From contig CAIRHO010000069.1 of assembly GCA_903878415.1 (NCBI GenBank), forward strand, positions 1-39,786: a DNA stretch of 39,786 bases, in the 5' to 3' direction. Source of the stretch: an uncultured Actinomycetes bacterium. Its GTDB lineage: Bacteria > Actinomycetota > Actinomycetes > Nanopelagicales > Nanopelagicaceae. Below, one piece after another: positions 1-7,755 of this stretch. Below the pieces are notes generated by a model, which had not been told where the DNA came from, ran no database searches, and saw nothing but the letters and a program-made list of their open reading frames with translations. Each line of letters opens with the position of its first letter. The stretch's first letter is position 1. The position numbers were made by a program, and so were the translations under genes.

Positions 1-1
1 A

Positions 2-481
2 ATAATTGGAAACCCTCTTCTAGATCAAGAGATTAGAAACCAACTAAGAGAGATACGTATTGAGAGTTCGCGAATAACAGCTGCGTTACGAAATGAAGTG
101 CTAGCACTCTTAAATGAAAAAAATAACTTTAACGAGATAATTCGAGAGAGATTCTCTAATTCAAATATCGAACTCCAAATGCAAGATGCAATCCCCTATT
201 TTCCCCCTAATATTGCTACACATATGAATAAATTAATAATGGAGATTGCAAATAATTGCATTGCCCATTCCAGCGCTACTATTTTTTCAATCAATTGGCG
301 GATCATAGATTCAGATTGCGAAATCGTGCTGGCTGATAATGGAAAGGGCGGCGCATCTCAGAAATCAGCCCATTTTGGTATACCAAGTATTGCAAAGCGA
401 GCTCTAGATATTGGTGCGAGAATAGAGAAAATTGATTCAAGCCACGGCGTTACATACATCCTTTTAATTCCGTGTAGCTAA
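2..481 (+). CDS. Sensor histidine kinase, C-terminal part (5' end outside window)
   Basis: The reading frame is open to the left edge, so this is the end of a longer protein. What remains is a coiled linker (LREIRIESSRITAALRNEV) followed by an ATPase domain of the NarX/NreB/DesK type: an N box with EIANNCIAHS and a G1 box with DNGKGG. Kinases of this family autophosphorylate a histidine and pass the phosphate to a LuxR-type regulator. The stop codon overlaps the start of the response regulator gene (TAATG), so the two are translationally coupled and form a cognate pair. The signal sensed cannot be told because the sensor domain lies outside the window. Confidence 0.85.
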   Translation: MIGNPLLDQEIRNQLREIRIESSRITAALRNEVLALLNEKNNFNEIIRERFSNSNIELQMQDAIPYFPPNIATHMNKLIMEIANNCIAHSSATIFSINWRIIDSDCEIVLADNGKGGASQKSAHFGIPSIAKRALDIGARIEKIDSSHGVTYILLIPCS

Positions 482-1095
482 TGATTCAAGTCCTAGTAAT
501 TGATGATCACGCCCTGGTTAGAGAAGGTTTGAAACGTGCATTAATGCAAGACCCTAAAGTTAAAGTTATTGGCGAAGCAGCTTCGAAGAAGGAAGCATTT
601 GCACAAATTGCTCACCACAATCCAGATGTAATAGTAATTGACTTACACCTTCCAGATGGAAGTGGTTTAGACATAATCCGTTGGGCACGTAGTAATTCTA
701 AGAAAATTGGAATTGTAGTTTTAACTATGTCAGATATGCCCGAATATATTGTGGCTTCACTTGATGCCGGAGCAAGCGCTTTTGTAGAAAAAATATCCCC
801 AACAAGTGAAGTAATAGCTGCGATTTATCATTCAGCAAAAGCTCCACTTTCCTTCACTACTCGAAGATTGTCAGATGTACTTGCGGTTAAGAAAGAACGT
901 CACGGATTGACTGGACGCGAAATTGAAGTTTTGGAACTATTGCCGCTAGGCGAAACCGTTACGGAGATGGCGTTAAATCTCTTTGTCAGCGAGTCAACGA
1001 TTAAGACACATATTTCGGCGATTTATCGGAAATTTGAAGTTAATAATCGGATGCAAGCGATAAATATTGCTCGCAAAAAAGGCTTACTTAAATAG
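481..1095 (+). CDS. NarL/FixJ-family response regulator
   Basis: A complete 204-residue two-domain regulator. The N-terminal receiver domain (about 1-120) has the acidic pair D8-D9, phosphoacceptor D54 in VIVIDLHLPDG and K104. The C-terminal LuxR-type helix-turn-helix (about 140-204) contains LTGREIEVLELL and SESTIKTHISAIYRKF. It would be phosphorylated by the kinase encoded just upstream and bind DNA as a dimer; its targets are not visible. The last 12 bases overlap the convergent glycosyltransferase gene. Confidence 0.9.
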   Translation: MIQVLVIDDHALVREGLKRALMQDPKVKVIGEAASKKEAFAQIAHHNPDVIVIDLHLPDGSGLDIIRWARSNSKKIGIVVLTMSDMPEYIVASLDAGASAFVEKISPTSEVIAAIYHSAKAPLSFTTRRLSDVLAVKKERHGLTGREIEVLELLPLGETVTEMALNLFVSESTIKTHISAIYRKFEVNNRMQAINIARKKGLLK

Positions 1096-2247
1096 AATTT
1101 TATTAAATCTATCTGACCAAATATCCCAGTTCCATTCGTCATTTACCCAACGGTTTCCATAGCTGCCCATCTCTTTCTGCAGTGTTGGATTTGTCAGAAT
1201 TCGAATGGCTGCATCTGCAATTTCATCAACGCTATTTCCATCCACTAAAAACCCGGTCTTGCCTTCGATCAAAGCTTCAGGTGCGCCGCCAGAATTACCC
1301 ACAATTGTTGGGATACCGCAGGCGCTTGCCTCCAAATAAACAATTCCTAAGCCTTCAACTTCCAAACCACCTAAACGATTACGAGCCGGCATTGCAAAAA
1401 GATCTCCTAGCGCAAAATATTTAGGTAAATCCTCATGCTGAATTCGACCTGCAAAAAATACATGACTACTCATTTTATGTTTCAAAACTAATGCTTCAAT
1501 TTCTTTTTTATATGGTCCAGTGCCAACAAGTAGAAGAGCAGCGTTAGGTACTTTTTCTAGAATTTTAGGTAGCGCTTCGATTAAACGATCTTGACCTTTT
1601 CGATGCACTAACCGCCCGACAGAAACTATTGTTTGGCGGCCGTGAATTCCAATTTCAGTTGCTAGCGATTGGTCTCGTTCGCTTGGAATAAAATGCAAAA
1701 TATCGATTCCTGGCAAAATTTTCACAAGTTTATTTTTCGATTCGATGCCCAGCGCCTTAGCGACTGCATCACCGGTGTAGCCAGTTAAATAAGTTAAAGA
1801 ATCCACATTCTTGGCAATAAATTTTATAATCCATTTGAAAGGGTAAATTTTGGCCCACCAAACTTCGTGCCCCTGAGTCATTGCGACAATATTTTTAGCC
1901 CCGGCTTTTCTTAGGATGGGCGACATAGCTGCAAGTGGTGCTGCGCTGCCAAACCAGACCCTTTCAATCTTCTCGCTCTGCAAAATTCGTTTTGCAGCGC
2001 TATTTACTCGCGGAGTTGGCAACAAGACCTTCATGCGGTCTCTAATAACTTTTACGCCGTACTCGCGGAGCCAGTAAGCATCATATTCTTCGGTATCGCC
2101 TTGATTTGATGTGTAAACAATTGTTTGACCTTTTGGAATCCGCTCTAATAATCCAATGATGAAAGTTTCAATACCGCCAGCTCGCGGTCCAAAGTCATTG
2201 GTTATTAGGAGAACTTTCTGATTGTTATAAACGGATGGCTCCTGCAA
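1084..2247 (-). CDS. pimB: GT4 glycosyltransferase, PimB'-like mannosyltransferase
   Basis: A GT-B fold retaining glycosyltransferase. The N-terminal part has the donor-side motif NDFGPRAGGIETFI; the C-terminal half has VSVGRLVHRKGQDRLIEAL and the nucleotide-sugar EX7E region around LEASACGIPTIVGNSGGAPEA. The closest familiar relative is PimB' of mycobacteria and corynebacteria, which adds the second mannose to phosphatidylinositol monomannoside from GDP-mannose at the inner membrane face. Its place directly after an NlpC/P60 gene matches that locus and is the main reason for the name; donor and acceptor are inferred. The start is uncertain: homology begins at KVLLITNDF and only TTG codons lie upstream, at 2247 (chosen, GGGA ten bases before it) and 2283. 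Confidence 0.75.
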   Translation of the reverse strand: MQEPSVYNNQKVLLITNDFGPRAGGIETFIIGLLERIPKGQTIVYTSNQGDTEEYDAYWLREYGVKVIRDRMKVLLPTPRVNSAAKRILQSEKIERVWFGSAAPLAAMSPILRKAGAKNIVAMTQGHEVWWAKIYPFKWIIKFIAKNVDSLTYLTGYTGDAVAKALGIESKNKLVKILPGIDILHFIPSERDQSLATEIGIHGRQTIVSVGRLVHRKGQDRLIEALPKILEKVPNAALLLVGTGPYKKEIEALVLKHKMSSHVFFAGRIQHEDLPKYFALGDLFAMPARNRLGGLEVEGLGIVYLEASACGIPTIVGNSGGAPEALIEGKTGFLVDGNSVDEIADAAIRILTNPTLQKEMGSYGNRWVNDEWNWDIWSDRFNKILFK

Positions 2248-3226
2248 ATCGTTTTGATCCCAAGCTAGATCCGAAGCTAACAACTTTTACCCGAGAACCA
2301 GGTCTAGGAGCATGCACCATTTTCCCACCGCCAAGATAAATTCCAACGTGAGATATCGGCTTACCAAAAAATACTAAATCTCCAGGTAGTAATTTATTTC
2401 GGGCAACTGATTTTCCATAATGTGCTTGCGCGCGCGACGAGTGCGGCAACGAAACTCCCGCTGCTTGAAATGCTCTCATAGTTAAACCAGAGCAATCCCA
2501 TTTAATTGGGCCGGCGGCACCAAAAACATATTTATCGCCGATTTGTTTTAGCGCAAAACGAAGCGCAATTCCAGCGCGACCGGAAATTTTATTTGCACTT
2601 TCGGCATCTATAAGTGAACTCTTTTGATCGGCATCTTCAGAAGCGAGTTGAGCTGCCAAAATTCTTTCCCGGTCCGCTTTCTCTAATTTCGCCAACAATT
2701 CTTCAGCTTGGGCTAATTTGCTTTGCGCCGCATTCATTTGAGCGGTTAACCGTGCCTGGGTTGCTTTTACTAAAGCTAACTTGTCGTTGACCGTAAGAGT
2801 GGTTGCAGTAAGACGTTGGGTCGCGGCGGTAAAATTTCTAAGCTGAATTGATTTCTTTCGCGTAATTGCATCTAGCGAACCTGCTGAAGATAAGAAGAGA
2901 GTTGGATCTGAAGAAAATAGTAGCTCTAGGCTTTGGCTTAATCCACCAGATTTATATTGGGCGATAGCAATCGAACTAAGGGATTTTTGTAGTTCGCTTA
3001 CATTGCCTTGTTGGGTAGCAGCTTTAGCTTGTACCGACTTTAAAGTTTTATTTAATTTACCTAATTCAACTTTTGCAGCTTGGGCTCCTTCAGCAGCCAT
3101 TGCTGCTTCTTCCTGTAGAGCTTCGACCTTTGCCTGAACATCTTTAAGATTCGCGGCATTTGCATTCGGAACGAAAGCTAAAATCATGGCTCCGCTAATG
3201 AGCCATACCCAAATTCGAGCCGCCAT
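2225..3226 (-). CDS. Exported NlpC/P60 peptidoglycan endopeptidase with coiled-coil region
   Basis: The protein begins with a signal peptide (hydrophobic WVWLISGAMILAFVP, then an AxA-like site). A long Ala/Gln/Lys-rich coiled coil follows (about residues 25-195), then a C-terminal NlpC/P60 domain with catalytic Cys in WDCSGLTMRAF, DLVFFG and His in SHVGIYLGGGKMVHAP. The order resembles RipA-type hydrolases that cut peptidoglycan stem peptides during division; the coiled coil would hold the enzyme inactive or bring it to a partner. ATG 3226 is preferred over the upstream TTG and GTG because GGTGAG lies seven bases before it. A long structured leader precedes the gene. Confidence 0.88.
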   Translation of the reverse strand: MAARIWVWLISGAMILAFVPNANAANLKDVQAKVEALQEEAAMAAEGAQAAKVELGKLNKTLKSVQAKAATQQGNVSELQKSLSSIAIAQYKSGGLSQSLELLFSSDPTLFLSSAGSLDAITRKKSIQLRNFTAATQRLTATTLTVNDKLALVKATQARLTAQMNAAQSKLAQAEELLAKLEKADRERILAAQLASEDADQKSSLIDAESANKISGRAGIALRFALKQIGDKYVFGAAGPIKWDCSGLTMRAFQAAGVSLPHSSRAQAHYGKSVARNKLLPGDLVFFGKPISHVGIYLGGGKMVHAPRPGSRVKVVSFGSSLGSKRFAGAIRL

Positions 3227-3529
3227 CAATGTTCTCACCAAAAGAGGCTAACGAGGTCGAGCCTTCAAGCTCAAGCCGGGAGCGTCAAATAGCCTGTGAG
3301 TTACCACCAAAACGTAGCGGCGGCACCAGTCCACGTGAGGAAAGGAGTGCAAGTGCAGAACTTTCAGGCTCGGAGAGCTCTTGGTGGCGATTTGGGAGTG
3401 GATTTAATAGAACAGAGATGACGCAATCATGACAAGCGAAATCTCGCGCGGTGCAGGTGTTGCAATCAATGATCATGTCAAAAGGGTATGGCCGACCACT
3501 GACATGAATTGAATATCTATCATGGGGTC
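3227..3529 (-). promoter_or_regulatory. Structured leader of the NlpC/P60 gene, possible c-di-AMP (ydaO-yuaA) riboswitch, and divergent promoter region
   Basis: This is one of the longest non-coding stretches in a very compact window. Read on the minus strand it can form several helices: AGCCTG with CAGGCT (about 70 bases apart), an alternative CGAGCC with GGCTCG, and GCCGCC with GGTGGT. The 3' part (TCCCGGCTTGA, then GCTCGACCTCGTTAGC) and the earlier GGTGGTAACTC resemble, in order, conserved stretches of the ydaO-yuaA class as I remember it. That class binds c-di-AMP and commonly controls cell-wall hydrolase genes in actinobacteria. The match is partial, so the class is a hypothesis; the RNA structure itself is more secure. 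Confidence 0.42.
3518..3523 (+). promoter_or_regulatory. -10 element TATCAT for a leaderless start
   Basis: TATCAT ends six bases before GTG 3530. There is no usable Shine-Dalgarno sequence, so transcription and translation probably begin together. Confidence 0.5.
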
Positions 3530-4033
3530 GTGAAGCAATTAGTTCGAGCCAATCTAGTTATCGGAATCGATGGCTCAACCACGCTAAATGGCGGTTCTAA
3601 AGGCTTAAGTTCCAGAACCGATCGCGATCGCTTTCATGCGATGCGGAAAGAATTTGATGTCATCCTGATAGGCGGCGAAACCGCTCGGAACGAACCATAT
3701 GGCAAAACTCCGATTCCACTTGTGGTGATTTCAAGGAGTTCCACAGTCCCAGTAATGGTTGCTGCCAACCCCATGCTCAATTTGTGGAACATCTCGCCGG
3801 AAGTGGCTATAAAAAAATGCCAAGCTGAAATTGGCAAAAAAGTTTTGATCGAAGGTGGACCCAATTTTTTAAAGGCCGCGCTCCCCTGGATTGATGAAAT
3901 CTCAATTACTAGAGCGAATGTTTCAGAGGGCGAAAACCAAATCGATTTAGATAGCCTGATTAAAGATTTCTCGCTAATTAGCGAAACTTCAACTGGTGCA
4001 GAAAAATATCAATTATTTAAGCGAATCAATTAG
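3530..4033 (+). CDS. RibD C-terminal-domain reductase (dihydrofolate-reductase fold)
   Basis: A single RibD_C domain of about 167 residues: ANLVIGIDGSTTLNGGSKG at the N terminus, DRDRFHAMRKEFDVILIGGETARNEPYG in the middle (the lR..sDavlvG..T.r.E pattern) and KVLIEGGPNFLKA near the end, typical of the NADPH site. Relatives reduce the ribosylaminopyrimidine intermediate of riboflavin synthesis, but many stand-alone actinobacterial members have unknown substrates. There is no deaminase domain and no other rib gene nearby, so the substrate is left open. GTG 3530 is chosen over TTG 3509 because TATCAT lies at -12. The gene overlaps the convergent transporter gene by 8 bases. Confidence 0.75.
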   Translation: MKQLVRANLVIGIDGSTTLNGGSKGLSSRTDRDRFHAMRKEFDVILIGGETARNEPYGKTPIPLVVISRSSTVPVMVAANPMLNLWNISPEVAIKKCQAEIGKKVLIEGGPNFLKAALPWIDEISITRANVSEGENQIDLDSLIKDFSLISETSTGAEKYQLFKRIN

Positions 4034-4868
4034 CTAGCGAAATCATCGCTACTCCAACAATCGCAAAGAGAATTCCTAAATATTGCACTTTATGTAACCG
4101 CTCGTGCAGAAACTTAAAAGCTAATATTGAAGTCACAATTGGAAAAAGTGATCCAAGAACCATAGCGATTGAAACTAAGCCTTTTGTAGTAGCAATTCCC
4201 AATAAGTAATTTGCTAAGAAATCGGCGAAACCTATGAAAGCTAGCATCGGTAAATCTTTTAATTTAAACCCACCTATTTGCCGATATCGGAGTGCAATCA
4301 ATAGACAAATTGAAACTGAAGTTACCCGCATCATTGTCATAGTAAGAAGTGGACTCTGTTCAGAACCTTTTGCCATAAAAGTTAACGCAATACCAAAACC
4401 AAATGTTGCACCTAACGCAAAAAGAAGTGGTTTTACTGGTAAGCCATTATTAAGTTCTGGTCCGCTTGCGCAAAATCCCCCAATTAAAGCAATTACCATC
4501 CCAAGTAATTGCAACCGTAATGGCCGCTCGCCTCCAATTAGCGCAACCGTGAATGGCAAGAGTGCGCCAAGGGAACTAATTGGCGATACAACTCCCATGC
4601 GTCCTGTTGCTAACCCGGCATAAAAAGAAGTTAACCCTAAGAAGCCTGCGATACCCGCAACAATTCCGGGTAAGAAATATCCATTCCAATCAAGTGTTGG
4701 CGCTACATAAGATCCGGATATCAAAACTATTGTCACTCCAAAAAGCAAGCCAATTGATTGTGATACGCCAGTAACTGCAATTGATTTAAATCGCTTCGAA
4801 AGATTGCCGCCGATAAAATCAGCAGTGCCCCAGAGCACACTTGAAACCAAAGCTAATAGCGATCCCAT
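4026..4868 (-). CDS. EamA-family (DMT superfamily) membrane transporter
   Basis: A 280-residue protein that is hydrophobic throughout, with about ten membrane segments in two repeated EamA halves. The first half opens with LLALVSSVLWGTADFIGG, the second around LLFALGATFGFGIALTFMAKG, and the end (FLHERLHKVQYLGILFAIVGV) carries the familiar HE..... G..L...G pattern. Family members move small metabolites such as amino acids, purines or drugs, usually outward; the substrate cannot be deduced here. Its promoter region is shared with the divergent DUF3000 gene; a TAGCCT hexamer lies 14 bases before the ATG. Confidence 0.85.
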   Translation of the reverse strand: MGSLLALVSSVLWGTADFIGGNLSKRFKSIAVTGVSQSIGLLFGVTIVLISGSYVAPTLDWNGYFLPGIVAGIAGFLGLTSFYAGLATGRMGVVSPISSLGALLPFTVALIGGERPLRLQLLGMVIALIGGFCASGPELNNGLPVKPLLFALGATFGFGIALTFMAKGSEQSPLLTMTMMRVTSVSICLLIALRYRQIGGFKLKDLPMLAFIGFADFLANYLLGIATTKGLVSIAMVLGSLFPIVTSILAFKFLHERLHKVQYLGILFAIVGVAMISLAN

Positions 4869-4919
4869 AACGACGTAGGCTACCGCTCGCGCCTCCCTTA
4901 AATGGTAGCCAACTACTTT

Positions 4920-4925
4920 TACCCT
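4920..4925 (+). promoter_or_regulatory. -10 element TACCCT for a leaderless start
   Basis: TACCCT lies at -12 to -7 relative to ATG 4932, with no ribosome binding site between. It decides the start of the DUF3000 gene. Confidence 0.5.
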
Positions 4926-4931
4926 TATCTA

Positions 4932-5513
4932 ATGAGTCAACCAGTGAAATTCACTAAATACGATAAGTATTTTGATGACTTTGTGCTGCAAATGGAAACC
5001 TTTGTGCCTCGTTCAGAGATTGAATTAGAAGAGGTTCCAGCCCCGCAAAAATTAGCGCCACGAGCTTATGCAGTTGTTGGTGATGTGGCTTTAGATGAAA
5101 ATGATGATGTTGCTACCGGTCGATTTGTACTGCTACTGAATCCAGATGGCGAAGATGCATGGGATGGAAATTTTAGATGCGTAACATTTGTACGCGCTGC
5201 AATTGATTCCGAGATGGCAAGTGACCCGATGCTCGCTGAAGTTGGTTGGTCCTGGTTCTTAGAATCGCTCTCAAAAGCTGGTGCAGAATTTCGTGCGCCG
5301 AGTGGAACCGTAACTCGGGTTGCCAGTAAATCTTTTGGTCAACTTGTTGGAACAGATGATGACTCCGAAATTGAAATTCGAGCATCATGGACTCCAACCG
5401 AAGCATCACAATTGATGTTGCATGCAAAAGCTTGGATGGAACTATTAGCTGTTACATCAGGGCTCTCACCACTTCCGGAAGGTGTTAGCTCACTCGGGCA
5501 AAATCGTCGCTAA
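4932..5513 (+). CDS. DUF3000 family protein
   Basis: A conserved actinobacterial protein of unknown function, recognisable from LEEVPAPQKLAPRAYAVVGDV, ATGRFVLLLNPDGEDAWDG, DPMLAEVGWSWFLE, APSGTVTRVASKSFG and the EIRASWTPTE block. It is soluble, acidic and has no signal peptide. DUF3000 genes habitually precede an RNase D gene, and here its stop codon overlaps the rnd start (TAATG), so both are made from one transcript; a role in RNA metabolism is only suggested by this. ATG 4932 is preferred over ATG 4902 because of the -10 hexamer just before it. Confidence 0.85.
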   Translation: MSQPVKFTKYDKYFDDFVLQMETFVPRSEIELEEVPAPQKLAPRAYAVVGDVALDENDDVATGRFVLLLNPDGEDAWDGNFRCVTFVRAAIDSEMASDPMLAEVGWSWFLESLSKAGAEFRAPSGTVTRVASKSFGQLVGTDDDSEIEIRASWTPTEASQLMLHAKAWMELLAVTSGLSPLPEGVSSLGQNRR

Positions 5514-6811
5514 TGGCTAAACCTTTACTGAAGCCTTTTGGTGGCACGCCACGGATAATTTCCACTGATGCTGCATTAGCAGATGCTGTTGCCGAAATAA
5601 TCTCTGGCTCAGGGCCAATCGCAATCGATGCCGAACGAGCTTCTGGATATCGCTATAGCCAACGTGCATATCTAATCCAAATAAAACGTCGGAACGGTGG
5701 GCTCCATTTAATAGATCCGATTTCATTCGCCAGTTCCGATATTGCAAAATCATTAATTAAAGATCTAAATGTTGCACTATCTGAAGTCGAATGGGTAATT
5801 CACGCAAGTACGCAGGACTTGTCATGCTTACGTGAATTTGGCTTAGAGCCAAAACACTTATTTGATACTGAATTAGGCGGCAGATTGGCAGGTTGTGAGC
5901 GAGTTGGATTAGGGCCGCTTACAGAAGCGCTCTTAGATTTAACGTTAGCAAAAGAACATAGCGCTGTTGATTGGTCATACCGGCCCTTACATCCAGAGTG
6001 GCTTAACTATGCCGCACTTGATGTAGAAGTGTTACTTGATTTACGAGACGCGATTGAAAATTTACTTAATGAGCAAGGAAAATTAAATTGGGCGAAAGCA
6101 GATTTTGCAGCAATACTCGCTGCGCCGCCACCACCTCCCCGTAAAGATCCTTGGCGCCGAACTTCTGGAATGCATAAAGTTAAGAACCGCAGAGATCTTG
6201 CAATAATTCGCGAACTTTGGTTTGAACGCGATCGCATCGCAAAAGATATTGACTTAGCGCCGGGTAAAGTTTTAAATGATGCTCTAATCGTGGAGGTCGC
6301 AATCGCGAAACCAAATTCGTTGGAAGATTTCCAGAAAATTCCGATAATTTCTAATCGACTCCGAAGTGAAGAACAGAAGCGTTTTATTCCAGATTGGTTT
6401 GGCGCAGTTGAGCGAGCGCAACATTTATTGGAATCTGAATTACCTGAAAGTAAATCTTTTACCGATGCAATGCCACCAGTAAAAGTATGGCGGGATAAAT
6501 TTCCACTTGCATTTGCACGGCTTTCGCATGCGCGATTTGCGGTTGCCAATTTGGGAATTGAATTGGCGATTCCAACTGAAAATTTAATTTCACCAGAGAT
6601 AATCCGAAGGATTGCTTGGTTAAGCCAGAGCGATACCGCTTTAATTGGTGATAGCGCTCGTATCTCAGAACGGATGGTTAGCTTTGGTGCGCGGATTTGG
6701 CAGGCAGAATTAACTGCCGAACTTGTTGCAGCGGGGCTAACAAACGATCAACCATTGGAGCTGCCTGAGCCAGTCGAGCTAAAAGAGCCCTCATCTGAGT
6801 CTGAAACGTGA
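5513..6811 (+). CDS. rnd: Ribonuclease D-like 3'-5' exoribonuclease with HRDC domain
   Basis: The N-terminal DEDD exonuclease domain (about 15-190) shows Exo I as IAIDAERASGYRYSQRAYLIQI with both acids, Exo II in WVIHASTQDLSCL, and Exo III as LNYAALDVEVLLDL with Tyr and Asp. An HRDC domain follows (about 220-300, NRRDLAIIRELWFERDRIAK), and a further C-terminal region matches the actinobacterial form, which is longer than E. coli RNase D. The family trims the 3' ends of tRNA precursors and other stable RNAs using two metal ions. It is translationally coupled to the DUF3000 gene. Confidence 0.9.
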   Translation: MAKPLLKPFGGTPRIISTDAALADAVAEIISGSGPIAIDAERASGYRYSQRAYLIQIKRRNGGLHLIDPISFASSDIAKSLIKDLNVALSEVEWVIHASTQDLSCLREFGLEPKHLFDTELGGRLAGCERVGLGPLTEALLDLTLAKEHSAVDWSYRPLHPEWLNYAALDVEVLLDLRDAIENLLNEQGKLNWAKADFAAILAAPPPPPRKDPWRRTSGMHKVKNRRDLAIIRELWFERDRIAKDIDLAPGKVLNDALIVEVAIAKPNSLEDFQKIPIISNRLRSEEQKRFIPDWFGAVERAQHLLESELPESKSFTDAMPPVKVWRDKFPLAFARLSHARFAVANLGIELAIPTENLISPEIIRRIAWLSQSDTALIGDSARISERMVSFGARIWQAELTAELVAAGLTNDQPLELPEPVELKEPSSESET

Positions 6812-6815
6812 TTGC

Positions 6816-6843
6816 AATTACGCAACACTTAAGTTGCGTAATT
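6816..6843. promoter_or_regulatory. Perfect 11-bp inverted repeat over the -35 region of the FTR1 gene
   Basis: The arms AATTACGCAAC and GTTGCGTAATT are separated by acttaa. The repeat lies four bases after the rnd stop codon. Its right arm contains TTGCGT at the position expected for a -35 element, 18 bases before TAGGCT (6858-6863). This is the usual place for a repressor operator. A terminator for rnd is the alternative, but no T run follows on the plus strand. Confidence 0.6.
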
Positions 6844-6857
6844 CCACTCCCCACTTA

Positions 6858-6863
6858 TAGGCT
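6858..6863 (+). promoter_or_regulatory. -10 element TAGGCT of the FTR1 gene
   Basis: TAGGCT lies at -12 to -7 from ATG 6870. GGAG is present but only two bases from the ATG, too close for a normal ribosome binding site, so a leaderless transcript is likely. Confidence 0.5.
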
Positions 6864-6869
6864 GGAGCC

Positions 6870-7682
6870 ATGTTAAGCACCTTCTTAATAGCACTCCGCG
6901 AAGGCCTGGAAGGCTCGCTGATAATTGGTATTTTGGTTGCTTACTTAATCCGTACCAACCGCCGTAACCAGCTCTGGCCGCTTTGGAGTGGAGTAAGCGT
7001 GGCCCTAATCGGCAGTTTTGGATTTGGCGCATTTCTCTCGTTTACATCAAATGAACTAACACCTCGCGGTGAGGAACTTTTTGCCGGCACGACTTCATTG
7101 GTTGCAGTGGCGATGGTAACTTGGATGGTTTTTTGGATGAAACGAAGCGCACGAAATCTCCGCGGCGAACTTCAGGACAAGATTGATCAAGCCCAAGCCG
7201 TAGGTGCATTCGCTATAGCAGGCGCTGCTTTTTTCGCAGTCGCTCGAGAAGGTTTAGAGACTGCGCTCTTTGTTTATTCGAATTTCAAAACTGTTTCGAG
7301 CGATAGCGCTCCAACAATTGGTCTAGTCGCAGGATTAGCGGTCGCAATTGCTCTTGGATTTTTGATTTACAAGCAATCAATAAAATTAGATCTCGGGAAA
7401 TTCTTCTTGGTTACTGGCGTTGCTTTAATAGTTGTAGCGGGTGGCGTTCTTTCGTATGGAATCCATGAGTTACAGGAATTTGGTCTTCTTCCTGGTCCAG
7501 ATGCATTTGCTTGGAATTTAACTAATTGGATTTCAACCGATTCGATTCCGGGAGCTTTGCTTGCTGGCACGATCGGCTTTGATACCACTACTTCTTGGCT
7601 ACAGCTCTGCTTCTGGGTCGCCTATCTTGGCGTGGTAATTCCGCTCTATGTAAAACCAATAAAAGCCGTAATACCTGCTTAA
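6870..7682 (+). CDS. efeU: FTR1/EfeU-family iron permease
   Basis: A 270-residue polytopic protein with about seven membrane segments. It carries the two RExxE signatures of FTR1 permeases: R10-E14 in LREGLEGSLI and R126-E130 in AREGLETALF, each within a membrane helix. FTR1/EfeU proteins take up iron across the membrane, in bacteria usually as part of EfeUOB with a periplasmic cupredoxin-like protein and a haem peroxidase. Neither efeO nor efeB is adjacent, so this copy works alone or with unlinked partners. A perfect palindrome over its promoter suggests repression, plausibly by metal; the regulator is unknown. Confidence 0.88.
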   Translation: MLSTFLIALREGLEGSLIIGILVAYLIRTNRRNQLWPLWSGVSVALIGSFGFGAFLSFTSNELTPRGEELFAGTTSLVAVAMVTWMVFWMKRSARNLRGELQDKIDQAQAVGAFAIAGAAFFAVAREGLETALFVYSNFKTVSSDSAPTIGLVAGLAVAIALGFLIYKQSIKLDLGKFFLVTGVALIVVAGGVLSYGIHELQEFGLLPGPDAFAWNLTNWISTDSIPGALLAGTIGFDTTTSWLQLCFWVAYLGVVIPLYVKPIKAVIPA

Positions 7683-7707
7683 CCTCACACCTCGCCACAT
7701 TCACTTT

Positions 7708-7729
7708 TAGGTTACCGACAGGTAACCTA
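7708..7729. promoter_or_regulatory. 9-bp inverted repeat upstream of fadA, candidate operator
   Basis: TAGGTTACC and GGTAACCTA are exact complements separated by gaca. The left arm contains TAGGTT, a fitting -10 hexamer with a start point near 7720, so a bound repressor would block the fadAB promoter. The form is typical of TetR-family operators that control fatty acid genes. Confidence 0.6.
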
Positions 7730-7755
7730 GGGGCAACTGCTGAGAAGAGGATGAG

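Noticed and set aside
3229-3476. Small open frames on both strands in the NlpC leader
   Set aside because: Composition is unlike protein, no homology is recognised, and the segment reads better as structured RNA.
3480-3530. FMN riboswitch before the RibD-domain gene
   Set aside because: None of the conserved FMN-element sequences are present, and the gene appears leaderless.
7708-7729. DtxR/IdeR iron box between FTR1 and fadA
   Set aside because: The half-sites resemble TTAGGTTA, but they are eight bases apart instead of three, and the site lies after the permease gene, not before it.
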